47,134 nt of DNA from Salinarimonas sp. (lineage in GTDB: Bacteria > Pseudomonadota > Alphaproteobacteria > Rhizobiales > Beijerinckiaceae): contig JAFIEI010000029.1 in assembly GCA_020832565.1 (NCBI GenBank), positions 1-47,134 of the forward strand. The letters are read 5' to 3'. This document shows, piece after piece, positions 25,160-34,252 of this stretch. Within the stretch, counting starts at the first letter, position 1, and each line of letters opens with the position of its first letter. Position numbers and translations under genes: made by a program. The notes below the pieces were generated by a model, which searched no databases, had not been told where the DNA came from, and was given only the letters and a program-made list of their open reading frames with translations.

Positions 25160-27706
25160 TCAGTACAATCCGCTCGCCCCTATGGAACGCCCGGGCCCGT
25201 CCTCGGCAACACCCCAATCGTCGAGAGGCGCCACGTCATCCCAGGGATTCCACTCGTTCGACGGCCCCTGATCATCGAAACCGGGAGCATCGGCACCACC
25301 ATCGAACTGGCTGACGCCATCGAAGCCCCAATCCGCATCCAAGCCGGTTCCGGCGAGATTGGACGGTGGCGCGGTGCCCGGCTTGAAAGCTTCGAGAATG
25401 GTGCCCGGAGCACCCTGGCCGGTGCGTGTGCCGTCACCGGCATTGACATGCACGAGCTTGATCCCCGGCGGCACGCGGAACGGCGTTGCCGGCTCGTTTT
25501 CCAGCGCCATCGCCATGAAGTCGCGGAAGATCGGCGCGGCATAGGTACCGGCGGCCACCCGGCGCCCCAATGAACGCGGCTGGTCGAAACCGATATAAAC
25601 GCCGACTGCGAGATCCGGGGAGAATCCGACGAACCAGACGTCGCGGGCATCGTTGGTGGTGCCGGTCTTGCCTGCGAGCGGCTTGCCGACCTGCTGTACG
25701 GTACGGGCCGTGCCGCGCTGGACGACACCCTCGAGCATCGAGGTCATCTGGTAGGCGGTATGCGGGTCGATGACCTGCTCGCGTTCGTCGATCAGCATCG
25801 GCTCGTTCTGCCCTTCCCAGCCCTCGGCGAGGCAGCCATGGCACTCACGCCGATCGTGCCGGAAGATGGTCTGGCCGGTGCGGTCCTGGATGCGGTCCAC
25901 GAGCGTCGGGCGAATACGCTTGCCGCCATTGACGAGCATCGCATAAGCCGCCGTCAGCCGCATCACGGTGGTCTCACCCGCACCTAGCGACATGGAAAGC
26001 AGCGGCGCCATGTCGTCATAGATGCCGAAGCGGCGCGAATATTCCGCAATCATCGGCATGCCGACATTCTGAGCCAGCCGCACCGTCATCAGGTTCTTGG
26101 AAAATTCGATGCCGTAGCGCAGCGTGCGCGGACCCGCGAAGCTGTTGTCGTAGTTCGTCGGTGACCACGGCTCCGAACCGGGATTGTGCACGGTGATCGG
26201 GCCGTCGAGCACGATCGTGGAGGGCGTATAGCCGTTGTCGATTGCGGCTGCATAGACGAAGGGCTTGTAGGCCGAGCCAGGCTGGCGGCGTGCCTGGGTG
26301 GCGCGGTTGAACTGGCTCTGGTCGAAGGAGAAGCCGCCCACGATCGCATGCACGCGCCCGCTATGGGGATCCATCGCCACGAGCCCGCCGGAGACCTCCG
26401 GGACCTGCCGCAGGCGGTATTCGCTGTTGCCGGAAAGCGGCTCGACATAGATCACATCGCCCGGATCGAGCGCCTGCGCAACGGAGCGTCCGGTCCATTC
26501 GACACCCGCCGCACGGATGACACCCGTATCGCGTTCGGGCGCGACATCGCCGCCCGACAGACGATCGGGGCGAAGGCCGATGCGCGCCTCGCCATTGGCG
26601 ACCTCGAGCACCACGGCGAGCCGCCAGGGATCGACATCGCCGAGCGGGCGGATCGCCGCGAGCAGCTCGCCCCATTCACCTTCATTAAGATCGATCTCTT
26701 CCTGCGCACCGCGCCAGCCGCCGCGGCTTTCATCATAGCGCACGAGACCATCGACGAGCGCCTTGCGGGCCATGGCCTGCATGCGCGGATCGAGAGAGGA
26801 GCGAACCGACAGGCCGCCCTCGTAGAGCTTTTCCTCGCCGTAGAAATTCGTGATCTCGCGGCGGACCTCCTCGACGAAGTAACCGGCAGCGAGCGTGTTG
26901 GGCGAGACTGTGCGCGGATTTACCGCAAGCGGCTCGGCCTTGGCCTCCTCGGCTTCCTCCTCGGTGATGTAGCCATTGTCGACCATGCGATCGAGCACCC
27001 AGTTGCGCCGCCCGATCGCCTGCGCTTCGCGGCGGAAGGGGTGGTAGTTGTTGGGCGCCTTGGGCAGGGCGGCGAGATAGGCCATCTCCGCAAGCGTCAG
27101 CTCGTGCACCGACTTGCCGAAATAATCGAGCGCGGCGGCGGCGACGCCATGCAGATTGCGCCCCGGCGTCAGCGTGCCGAGGAAGATCTCGTTGAGATAG
27201 AGTTCGAGGATCTGGTCCTTGGTATAGGCGGATTCCATGCGAAAGGCGACGAGCGCCTCGCGGATCTTGCGGTCGAAGGTCTGTTCTGCGGAGAGCAGGA
27301 AGTTCTTCGCCACCTGCTGCGTGATTGTCGAAGCGCCCTGCTGGATGCGCCCGCCGCTGGCGAGATTGGCCACCGCCGCGCGCACGATGCCTTCCGGGTC
27401 GACGCCGTTATGGCGATAGAAATTCTTGTCTTCGGCCGAGAGAAACGCCGCCTTGAGCATGTCCGGGATCGCGCCGATCGGCAGATGCAGCCGGCGTTCG
27501 CGGGCATATTCGGCGACGAGGCTGCCATCGGCTGCATGGACGCGACTCATGACCGGCGGCTCGTATTCGGCGAGCTGCGCGTGATCGGGCAGATCCTGCG
27601 AGAAATGAATGAAGGCTACGGCAGCCACCGCCGAGCCGATCAGGAACAGCATGAATCCGGCGCTGAAGAGAATGCCGAAAAACCGCAATATGAGCCGCAT
27701 GATCAC
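25160..27706 (-). CDS. mrcA: Class A penicillin-binding protein 1a
   Basis: This 848-residue bifunctional peptidoglycan synthase has an N-terminal membrane anchor (residues 5-33) and a GT51 glycosyltransferase domain (AFLSAEDKNFYRHNGVD with Glu92, and GGRIQQGASTITQQVAKN). An OB-like insert follows, then a transpeptidase domain with the active serine in QPGSAYKPF (Ser478), EFSKNLMT and AGKTGTTND. A Gly/Asp-rich C-terminal tail ends the protein. It acts in the periplasm. It lies just downstream of an N-acetylmuramoyl-L-alanine amidase gene on the same strand, so synthesis and cleavage of wall material are genetically neighbouring. Confidence 0.95.
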   Translation of the reverse strand: MIMRLILRFFGILFSAGFMLFLIGSAVAAVAFIHFSQDLPDHAQLAEYEPPVMSRVHAADGSLVAEYARERRLHLPIGAIPDMLKAAFLSAEDKNFYRHNGVDPEGIVRAAVANLASGGRIQQGASTITQQVAKNFLLSAEQTFDRKIREALVAFRMESAYTKDQILELYLNEIFLGTLTPGRNLHGVAAAALDYFGKSVHELTLAEMAYLAALPKAPNNYHPFRREAQAIGRRNWVLDRMVDNGYITEEEAEEAKAEPLAVNPRTVSPNTLAAGYFVEEVRREITNFYGEEKLYEGGLSVRSSLDPRMQAMARKALVDGLVRYDESRGGWRGAQEEIDLNEGEWGELLAAIRPLGDVDPWRLAVVLEVANGEARIGLRPDRLSGGDVAPERDTGVIRAAGVEWTGRSVAQALDPGDVIYVEPLSGNSEYRLRQVPEVSGGLVAMDPHSGRVHAIVGGFSFDQSQFNRATQARRQPGSAYKPFVYAAAIDNGYTPSTIVLDGPITVHNPGSEPWSPTNYDNSFAGPRTLRYGIEFSKNLMTVRLAQNVGMPMIAEYSRRFGIYDDMAPLLSMSLGAGETTVMRLTAAYAMLVNGGKRIRPTLVDRIQDRTGQTIFRHDRRECHGCLAEGWEGQNEPMLIDEREQVIDPHTAYQMTSMLEGVVQRGTARTVQQVGKPLAGKTGTTNDARDVWFVGFSPDLAVGVYIGFDQPRSLGRRVAAGTYAAPIFRDFMAMALENEPATPFRVPPGIKLVHVNAGDGTRTGQGAPGTILEAFKPGTAPPSNLAGTGLDADWGFDGVSQFDGGADAPGFDDQGPSNEWNPWDDVAPLDDWGVAEDGPGRSIGASGLY

Positions 27707-27870
27707 GTGATCAGCCCCTTATATCGTATCCAAAAGTCGCCTGCCCGAAACGCCGGCCCCGCCAGGCACCGGCCACGTCCACCGGCGCCACACTCTAACG
27801 CATCGTACCGCGCGGGTGAATCGCCCCGCATTCAGCCCGGGCCTCCGCGAGGCCGATACACACACGGCAT

Positions 27871-29178
27871 CTATGGTGAAACTGGGGCGAGACCCCGATT
27901 CGCGAAGCGGGTGGTAAAATAGACACCGATCGCCTCTGCCATGGATTGCGTGGTCTTGTCGCGCCATTCCGGCGAGCGCAACAGGTCGATGTCGCGCCGG
28001 CTGGAGAGATAGCCGAGTTCGACGAGAACGGAGGGCACGTCCGGAGCGCGCAGGACCCGGAAACCCGCCTGGCGCAACGGATTGCGGTTCAGGCGCGCGA
28101 CGCTTTCCATCTCTTCGACGAGATAGCGCGCGAAACCGTGGGAGAACCCCCGCGTCTCGCGCCGGGTGAGGTCCATGAGGATATCACCGACCCCCGTATC
28201 GATACGCTCTTCCTCGATGCCGGCAGCCGCATCCGCGCGGTTCTCGCGCTCCGCAAGGCGCGCCGATTCGGCATCGGAAGCCTGTTCGGAGCCGGTATAG
28301 ACGGTGAGCCCGCTGACCTGCGGTGCCGAGGAGATCGAATCGGCGTGGATCGAAATGAACAGATCCGCCTGCGCTTCCCGCGCGATCCGCACCCGATCGG
28401 CCAGCGAGACGAAGACGTCCTCCTCGCGGGTCATGATCACCTGATAGCGCCCCTTCTCCTCCAGCCGTTCGCGCAGGCGCAGGCCGAAGGCGAGCACGAT
28501 CTCCTTCTCGGTCACGCCGCCGCTGGCCACGGCCCCGGGATCGACGCCGCCATGGCCGGGATCGACGACGATCACCGGGCGATCGTCGAGCTCGCCGATC
28601 TGCGCCGCGACGGCGCCGTTGCGCGCGGCGGTTTCCGCCAGATCCTGCGAATCACGCGCGACCGCCTCGGCGAAACCCTCCGGATCGACCGGGCGCAGGG
28701 TGATCGTGAAGAAATGGGCGCCGTCCGTTTCCCGCGCCTGGGAGGACAAGGACCCGGCAAGCGCCGGCTCGGCGAGATCGATTACGATCCGCGAGCGGTC
28801 GCGTGCGAAAAGTCCGTAACGAAAATGTGATATCAACCCGCCGGTGCGCGCCTGATCGGCGGGCAGCTGGAAGTTCACGCGCGGCAGATCGATGATGACT
28901 CGCTCCGGCGAGCCCGTGTGCAGCGCCCTGCCCTCTAGCGGGCCGTTGAGCTTGAAGACGAGGCGCGTCTCTTGCGCATCCGCTTCGATCTCGACATCGA
29001 TCGCGACGATGCTGCCAGACGCATCCGCTTCATCCGCAAGCGCAATACGGGCCGGGTAGAGCGTGAGCAGGAGAATGCAGGACACGATAGCCAGCACCGC
29101 TGCAATCAGCCGAAGCTTCGCCGTCGGGCGGCTCGCATGCCGCTCTCGATCACGATATGGAATCGGCGCAGGCCTCAT
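27871..29178 (-). CDS. amiC: N-acetylmuramoyl-L-alanine amidase (AMIN + Amidase_3)
   Basis: This 435-residue protein has an N-terminal hydrophobic export segment (about 22-48), a peptidoglycan- or septum-binding AMIN domain (about 58-165, with RVIIDLPRVNF and RSRIVIDLAEPAL), and a zinc amidase domain. The amidase shows VIVVDPGHGGVDPGA, GGVTEKEIVLAFG, DLFISIHADS and the catalytic glutamate in SVLVELGYLSS. It cleaves the amide between muramic acid and the stem peptide, mainly at division. The AmiC assignment rests on the AMIN domain. The 164-bp gap to mrcA shows no clear element. Confidence 0.92.
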   Translation of the reverse strand: MRPAPIPYRDRERHASRPTAKLRLIAAVLAIVSCILLLTLYPARIALADEADASGSIVAIDVEIEADAQETRLVFKLNGPLEGRALHTGSPERVIIDLPRVNFQLPADQARTGGLISHFRYGLFARDRSRIVIDLAEPALAGSLSSQARETDGAHFFTITLRPVDPEGFAEAVARDSQDLAETAARNGAVAAQIGELDDRPVIVVDPGHGGVDPGAVASGGVTEKEIVLAFGLRLRERLEEKGRYQVIMTREEDVFVSLADRVRIAREAQADLFISIHADSISSAPQVSGLTVYTGSEQASDAESARLAERENRADAAAGIEEERIDTGVGDILMDLTRRETRGFSHGFARYLVEEMESVARLNRNPLRQAGFRVLRAPDVPSVLVELGYLSSRRDIDLLRSPEWRDKTTQSMAEAIGVYFTTRFANRGLAPVSP

Positions 29179-29797
29179 CAGATGCTCCCGGCGTCGCGCA
29201 CGCCCTACCGCATTAGGCCGGGATGGTTAACAGAATCTGAACGCCGTGGCAGCGCGAACCGACAAGCGTGTTTTTTACGCAACGGGCAAACGACACTTGC
29301 CAAATCCCATCAATGGTCTGTAATGAAAAAGACCCCGTCCGGCTCAGCCGATTCCGACGAGGGCGCCTTGATTACGGGAGAGCGGCCCTGATGCATTGCC
29401 GACCCGCGCGCCCCTCGTCGGCGAAAAGCCCGAAAGTCGACCGGAACGGTGTCACGCATGCGGCGCAACCGCCCGCGTGATTTGCCGATGGCCGGCTCGC
29501 CGGCCCATCGAATTCGAAGGGAATGTTCGGAGATGAGCGCAGGAAGGACATCAGCAACCCTGCTCGTTGTCGCTTCTTCTCAAGCGCTCGGATCGCCTAC
29601 CGTCCTCCAGGACGCGCGTCGCGGTCTTCCGGCTCCCAAGGTCAACCCGAAACGCGGCGCAGCGCGGCGTTTCAAGGCGTTCGGCCCAGTCAGCGCAAAG
29701 GCCAGACCGATCCGGGCGGGAGCGCCATGCGCCCCAAGCTCGCCATCCCCCTTGCCAGATGCCACCGTGACGGTCGACGCCATGTCGAGAGTTTTCC
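29179..29797 (+). other. Long amiC-rne intergenic region; probable rne 5' leader with hairpins
   Basis: This 619-bp gap holds the divergent amiC and rne promoters and, if the promoter at 29297-29324 is right, an rne leader of about 465 nt. Visible structures include a hairpin at 29486-29510 (6-bp outer and 5-bp inner stem with one bulge) and another at 29649-29673 with a perfect 7-bp base. No gene is supported; the open frames here have no ribosome site and run into rne out of frame. In E. coli the rne leader mediates feedback cleavage by RNase E; a similar role here is inference. Confidence 0.5.
29297..29324 (+). promoter_or_regulatory. Possible sigma-70 promoter of rne
   Basis: TTGCCA (29297-29302) is followed after 16 bp by TGTAAT (29319-29324). 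Transcription would start near 29331. Boxes are fair; no other good pair was seen in this gap. Confidence 0.4.
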
Positions 29798-32641
29798 ATG
29801 GCAAACAAGATGTTGATCGACGCATCACACCCGGAGGAAACCCGGGTCGTGGTCGTCCGCGGACAAAGGGTCGAGGAATTCGACTTCGAAGCCGCCAATC
29901 GCAAGCAGCTCAGAGGTAATATCTACCTGGCGAAAGTGACCCGCGTGGAGCCCTCGCTCCAGGCGGCCTTCGTCGATTACGGGGGCAATCGCCACGGCTT
30001 CCTCGCCTTCAGCGAGATCCACCCGGATTATTACCAGATCCCCACCGCCGACCGGCAGGCTCTGCTCGAGGACGAGGCGGCGCGGGAAAAGGAAAAGGAC
30101 AAGGAAGAAGAGAAGCGGCCCAACCGCCGACGGGTCAAGGTCAAGGCCGCCGAGAACGACGACGAGTCCGTTTCCGAGGATTCCGACAACGGTGACGCTC
30201 AGGGCGATTCCCAGAATGATAACGACGACGAGGATTCCGTCGAGCAGCTCGGCGGCGACGCGCTCGAGGAGATGCCCGAGCGCCGAGGCCCGCGCCGTCA
30301 ATACAAGATCCAGGAAGTGATCAAGCGCCGGCAGATCCTGCTCGTGCAGGTCGTCAAGGAAGAGCGCGGCACCAAGGGTGCGGCGCTGACCACCTATCTG
30401 TCGCTCGCGGGCCGTTATTCGGTTCTGATGCCCAATACCGCGCGTGGCGGTGGCATTTCGCGCAAGATCACCAATGCCGACGACCGCAAGCGCCTGAAGT
30501 CGGTCGCCCAGGAACTCGAAGTGCCCGACGGCATGGGCGTGATCCTGCGCACGGCCGGCGCCTCGCGCACCAAGGCCGAGATCCGGCGCGATTTCGACTA
30601 TCTGATGCGCGCCTGGGAGAATGTGCGCGAGGCGACGATGTCGTCTTCCGCGCCCGCGCTCGTCTACGAGGAGGGCTCGCTGATCAAGCGCGCCATCCGC
30701 GATCTGTACAACAAAGATATCGACGAGGTTCTGGTCTCCGGCGATGAAGGTTATCGCGAGGCCAAGGACTTCATGCGCATGCTGATGCCCAGCCACGCCA
30801 AGGCGGTGAAGGCCTACAAGGAGCCCACCCCGCTCTTTGCGGCATTCGGCGTCGAAGCCCAGCTCGATGCCATGTTCTCGAGCCAGGTCTCCCTGAAATC
30901 GGGCGGCTATCTCGTCATCAATCCGACCGAGGCGCTCGTTTCGATCGACGTCAATTCCGGACGCTCAACCCGCGAGCACAATATCGAGGATACGGCGCTC
31001 AAGACCAACCTGGAGGCGGCCGACGAGGTCGCGCGCCAGCTGCGTCTGCGCGATCTCGCCGGGCTGATCGTCATCGATTTCATCGACATGGACGAAAAGC
31101 GCAACAACCGTTCGGTCGAGAAGCGCCTCAAGGATGCGCTCAAGAGCGACCGGGCGCGTATCCAGATCGGCCGGATCTCGCCCTTCGGCCTCATGGAGAT
31201 GTCGCGCCAGCGCATGCGCACCGGCGTGCTGGAGAGCTCCTCGGTGATCTGCCCGACCTGCGGTGGTTCGGGGCATGTACGCGCCACGCCGTCGATCGCG
31301 CTGCACGTATTGCGTTCGGTCGAGGAGATGCTGATCAAGAATGCATCGCACGATCTCAGCGTGCGCACCGATTTCGCGGTGGCGTTCTACATCCTCAACC
31401 AGAAGCGCGCCTCGCTGCGCGAACTCGAAGAGCGCTTCGGCGTCGAGATCGCGGTGATCGCCGATGGCACCCTCCCGTCATCCACACCCTTCGCGGTCGA
31501 TCGCGGCGCACCGGCGAACCGACCGGGCACCGTGCGTGCCCGCGACGGTGTCGCAGGCGAGCCCGTGACGGCAGCCGGGACGATCGAGGAGGCGGATGCC
31601 GAGGAATCGGAGGAAGCCGAAACGACCTCCGGCGAGCGTGAAACGCGTGCCGAGGATGATGGCGGCGAGAATGGCGGCAAGCGCCGGCGTCGGCGTCGGC
31701 GTCGGCGCGGTCGCAGCGGGGACGGCAGCATGGCCGACGGCGAATCGCGCAGTGATGATGATCGCAGCGACGAAGAGCGCCGCGAAGACGAGGAAGATGC
31801 ACGCGACGCGGCACTCCTCGACTCGGACGACGACGCGGATTCCGACACACAAGAACGCAACGGCGATGCGCAGGATCAGGGTGAAAGCGACGGCAGGCGC
31901 CGGCGTGGCCGCCGTGGCGGTCGCCGCAACAAGCGCGGCCCCGCCGATGGCAGCGTCGTCAGCGCCGACGAAAGCCGCAGCGACGATGCCGCGAACGACG
32001 ATACGGACCGTGGTGAAGGCGCAAGCGACACGCCGGTGACGATCCCGATCACGGAAGGTGAAGCCGACGCGGATAGTGCTTCGCGGCCCGTCGCGGCCGA
32101 GGGCTCTGCTGATGAAGTCGCGGCAGAAGAAAAACCCGCACCGCGCCGCCGCACACGCCGCAAGACCGCCAAGCCGGCGGCGGAGGATGCGGCCCCGGCC
32201 GATGCATCCGCCGAGGACGGTGAAGCCGCCGCTCAGGCTGACGGAGCGGAGGCTTCCGAAGAGAAGGCTCCGGGCACGAAGGCCCCGCGCAAGCGTGCCG
32301 CGACCAAGCGTGGAACCTCCAAGCGGACGGCTTCCAAGGCAGTTGCGGAAACCGAGGCTGCAGCAAAGGCCGAGCCAGCAACCGAGGCTGAGACTGTCGC
32401 TTCGGCGGCTCCCGAACCGAGCCCGGAGCCCGCAGATCAGCCTATCGAAGCACAGGCAGCGCCGGATAGCGCCGAGACGCCCGAACAGGCACGGACTGCC
32501 AACGGTGAGGCCTCCGAAGAGGAAGCCGCCACGCCGCCGCCCGAGCCTGTCACCGTGGTGCTCACGCCCCCCGATCCCGACCGTCCCAAGCGTGCCGGCT
32601 GGTGGTCCAAGGCCAAGACCATGATCACCGGTCAGGACTGA
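29798..32641 (+). CDS. rne: Ribonuclease E
   Basis: This 947-residue endoribonuclease organises the RNA degradosome. It starts MANKMLIDASHPEETRVVVV. Its S1 domain is split by a strongly acidic/basic insertion at about residues 95-165. The catalytic aspartates are D384 (VSIDVNSGRS) and D427 (IVIDFIDMD), and the zinc-link is C485-P-T-C488. All three match E. coli numbering with a constant shift of +81, which equals the insertion. From about residue 570 the protein is disordered, with a polyarginine tract near 629-637, Ala/Glu/Lys repeats and the C-terminal RPKRAGWWSKAK, like the PNPase-binding GWW peptide of Caulobacter. It ends at a strong terminator. Confidence 0.97.
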   Translation: MANKMLIDASHPEETRVVVVRGQRVEEFDFEAANRKQLRGNIYLAKVTRVEPSLQAAFVDYGGNRHGFLAFSEIHPDYYQIPTADRQALLEDEAAREKEKDKEEEKRPNRRRVKVKAAENDDESVSEDSDNGDAQGDSQNDNDDEDSVEQLGGDALEEMPERRGPRRQYKIQEVIKRRQILLVQVVKEERGTKGAALTTYLSLAGRYSVLMPNTARGGGISRKITNADDRKRLKSVAQELEVPDGMGVILRTAGASRTKAEIRRDFDYLMRAWENVREATMSSSAPALVYEEGSLIKRAIRDLYNKDIDEVLVSGDEGYREAKDFMRMLMPSHAKAVKAYKEPTPLFAAFGVEAQLDAMFSSQVSLKSGGYLVINPTEALVSIDVNSGRSTREHNIEDTALKTNLEAADEVARQLRLRDLAGLIVIDFIDMDEKRNNRSVEKRLKDALKSDRARIQIGRISPFGLMEMSRQRMRTGVLESSSVICPTCGGSGHVRATPSIALHVLRSVEEMLIKNASHDLSVRTDFAVAFYILNQKRASLRELEERFGVEIAVIADGTLPSSTPFAVDRGAPANRPGTVRARDGVAGEPVTAAGTIEEADAEESEEAETTSGERETRAEDDGGENGGKRRRRRRRRRGRSGDGSMADGESRSDDDRSDEERREDEEDARDAALLDSDDDADSDTQERNGDAQDQGESDGRRRRGRRGGRRNKRGPADGSVVSADESRSDDAANDDTDRGEGASDTPVTIPITEGEADADSASRPVAAEGSADEVAAEEKPAPRRRTRRKTAKPAAEDAAPADASAEDGEAAAQADGAEASEEKAPGTKAPRKRAATKRGTSKRTASKAVAETEAAAKAEPATEAETVASAAPEPSPEPADQPIEAQAAPDSAETPEQARTANGEASEEEAATPPPEPVTVVLTPPDPDRPKRAGWWSKAKTMITGQD

Positions 32642-32655
32642 CGGACCGAGCTACG

Positions 32656-32682
32656 AACCCCTCGCTTCGGCGAGGGGTTTTT
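32656..32682 (+). terminator. Rho-independent terminator of rne with UUCG tetraloop
   Basis: A perfect 10-bp stem (32656-32665 with 32670-32679) closed by TTCG is followed by TTT and further T-rich sequence, 14 bp after the rne stop. The inner stem is GC-rich. The stem also begins and ends in AA/TT, so the same hairpin could serve the convergent aminotransferase gene. Confidence 0.92.
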
Positions 32683-32699
32683 CGTTTCACGCTCGCAAT

Positions 32700-33878
32700 T
32701 TACCCAAGCCAGGCTTTCAGCCGTCGCATTCCCTCGCGGCAATCCGCTTCGGTTCCGGCAAAGGAGAGCCGCATGTGGTGCGCACCCTCCACCGGATCGA
32801 AATCGAGCCCCGGCGTCGCCGCGATTCCGGCCTCGTCGAGCATGCGCTTGCAGAAATCGAGGGAATCGTTGGTGAAGCGGGCAATATCGGCATAGACGTA
32901 GAAGGCGCCGTCGACCGGGTGCATCTCGGTGATGCCAATTCCCGGCAATGCTTCCAGCAGGATCGCGCGGTTGCGCGCATAGCCCGCCTTGATCACCTCG
33001 AGCTCCGCTGTCGCGTCGAAGGCGGCGATGGCCGCGACCTGCGAGATATAGGGCGCGGAAATATAAAGGCTCTGCGCCAGAACCTCGACCGGGCGCACCA
33101 GCGCCGGCGGTAGTACCAGCCAGCCGATGCGCCAGCCGGTCATGCAATAATATTTCGAGAAGCTGTTGACGATCACCGCATCCGGGTGGCCGGCGAGCGC
33201 CGTCTCGGCCGGGGCGTCATAGGTCAGGCCGTGATAGATCTCGTCGGAGATGAACCAGATCCCCTCCTCCCGGCAGGCTGCACCGAGATCGGCAAGCGCG
33301 GCGCGCCCGATCATGGTGCCCGACGGGTTGGCGGGACTCATGGCGAGCACGCCCTTGAGGGGCTTGTGCGCATGCGCCGCGCGCACGGCTCGCGCCGTCA
33401 TCACGTAGCCATCCGCTTTTTCCAGCGGGATCGTGACCACCTCGACGCCGAGCGCCTCGAAAATGTTGCGATAGGCGGGATAACCCGGCGCCGTGATCGC
33501 GACGCGGTCGCCCGGCTCGAACATCGCGAGGAAGGCGAGCACGAACCCCGCCGATGATCCGGTCGTCACCGCGATGCGCTCCGGCCCGACCGTGACGCCA
33601 TAGGCATCGCGGTAATGGCGTGCGATCCGCTCGCGCAGGGCGGATAGGCCGAGTGCTTCGGTGTAACCGATCCGGCCCGCATCGATCGCCGCCTTTGCGG
33701 CTTCGCGCACGGCAAACGGGGCCGGAGCGCCGGGCTGACCGACCTCCATATGCACCACCGAATCCCCCCGCCGCTCCTTCTCGGCAGCGCGCGAGAGCAC
33801 ATCCATGGCGAGAAAGGGCGCCACCCGCGCGATGCGTGAGGCGATAGCGGGAGATTTCCGGGACGAATCGACCGACAT
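32700..33878 (-). CDS. Class I/II pyridoxal-phosphate aminotransferase
   Basis: This 392-residue protein is a fold-type I aminotransferase. It has VVHMEVGQPGAPAPFAVREA, GYTEALGLSALRERIARHY, TTGSSAGFVLAF, APGYPAYRNI, SPANPSGTMI, FISDEIYHGLTY and the PLP-lysine segment SFSKYYCMTGWRIGW. It probably transaminates an amino acid (aspartate, aromatic or alanine type); the substrate cannot be fixed from sequence. The frame is open to 34103, but the ATG at 33878 has GGAG six bases upstream and is the likely start. The N-terminal extension would be Arg/Pro-rich and unlike the family. Confidence 0.9.
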   Translation of the reverse strand: MSVDSSRKSPAIASRIARVAPFLAMDVLSRAAEKERRGDSVVHMEVGQPGAPAPFAVREAAKAAIDAGRIGYTEALGLSALRERIARHYRDAYGVTVGPERIAVTTGSSAGFVLAFLAMFEPGDRVAITAPGYPAYRNIFEALGVEVVTIPLEKADGYVMTARAVRAAHAHKPLKGVLAMSPANPSGTMIGRAALADLGAACREEGIWFISDEIYHGLTYDAPAETALAGHPDAVIVNSFSKYYCMTGWRIGWLVLPPALVRPVEVLAQSLYISAPYISQVAAIAAFDATAELEVIKAGYARNRAILLEALPGIGITEMHPVDGAFYVYADIARFTNDSLDFCKRMLDEAGIAATPGLDFDPVEGAHHMRLSFAGTEADCREGMRRLKAWLG

Positions 33879-34252
33879 ACTGGGCTCCACCACGATGACG
33901 GCACCCGCAGGCTGAAGCGGGCGTTCTGGACTCCTGCCTAGACTTCGCATACCTGCCGCGCAAGTGGGGGCCAGCCTCCTGCCCACCCTGAGGGGAGGGA
34001 GACAGGGCGAGCGCTTCATGCAGGCGCCTCCCTTCCCGGCGGGGAGGGAACGAGGGTGGGGAGAGCGGCTTTTGTGCAACAATCGACGTTGATGATGCTG
34101 CACGCGGGATCAACGTGCCGTCATAGCGAAGGAGAGATCCGCTGGACGACGCGCACGCCTGTGTGATTTGACCGCAGCGCCCGGATTCGACCACACTCAC
34201 GCGCAAGCTTTACTGATGCATCGAGCAGCCGGGCGCGTGCCCCTTTTCTGGA
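33879..34252. other. Intergenic gap with palindromic elements
   Basis: This 374-bp gap separates the divergent aminotransferase and M48 protease genes. It holds a GC-rich, imperfectly palindromic element (33974-34064) and a perfect 8-bp inverted repeat with a 15-bp spacer (34086-34093 and 34109-34116) that could be an operator. No gene is supported. Confidence 0.5.
33974..34064. repeat. REP-like imperfect palindrome
   Basis: Two G/C-skewed arms, about 33974-34001 and 34027-34064, are imperfect inverted copies of each other (each contains CCCACCCT or its complement and a GGGAGGGA-like block). The second arm also has its own TCCC...GGGA core around CCGGCGGGG. Sequences of this style are dispersed in many alphaproteobacterial genomes. 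Only one copy lies in this window, so its repeat status is inferred. Confidence 0.4.

Noticed and set aside
26186-27922. 578-codon open frame opposite mrcA
   Set aside because: Shadow of the PBP1a gene; no motifs, and mrcA has every catalytic motif on the other strand.
29449-29919. 156-codon open frame across the rne leader into rne
   Set aside because: Overlaps the rne start out of frame, lacks a ribosome site and has no recognisable motif.
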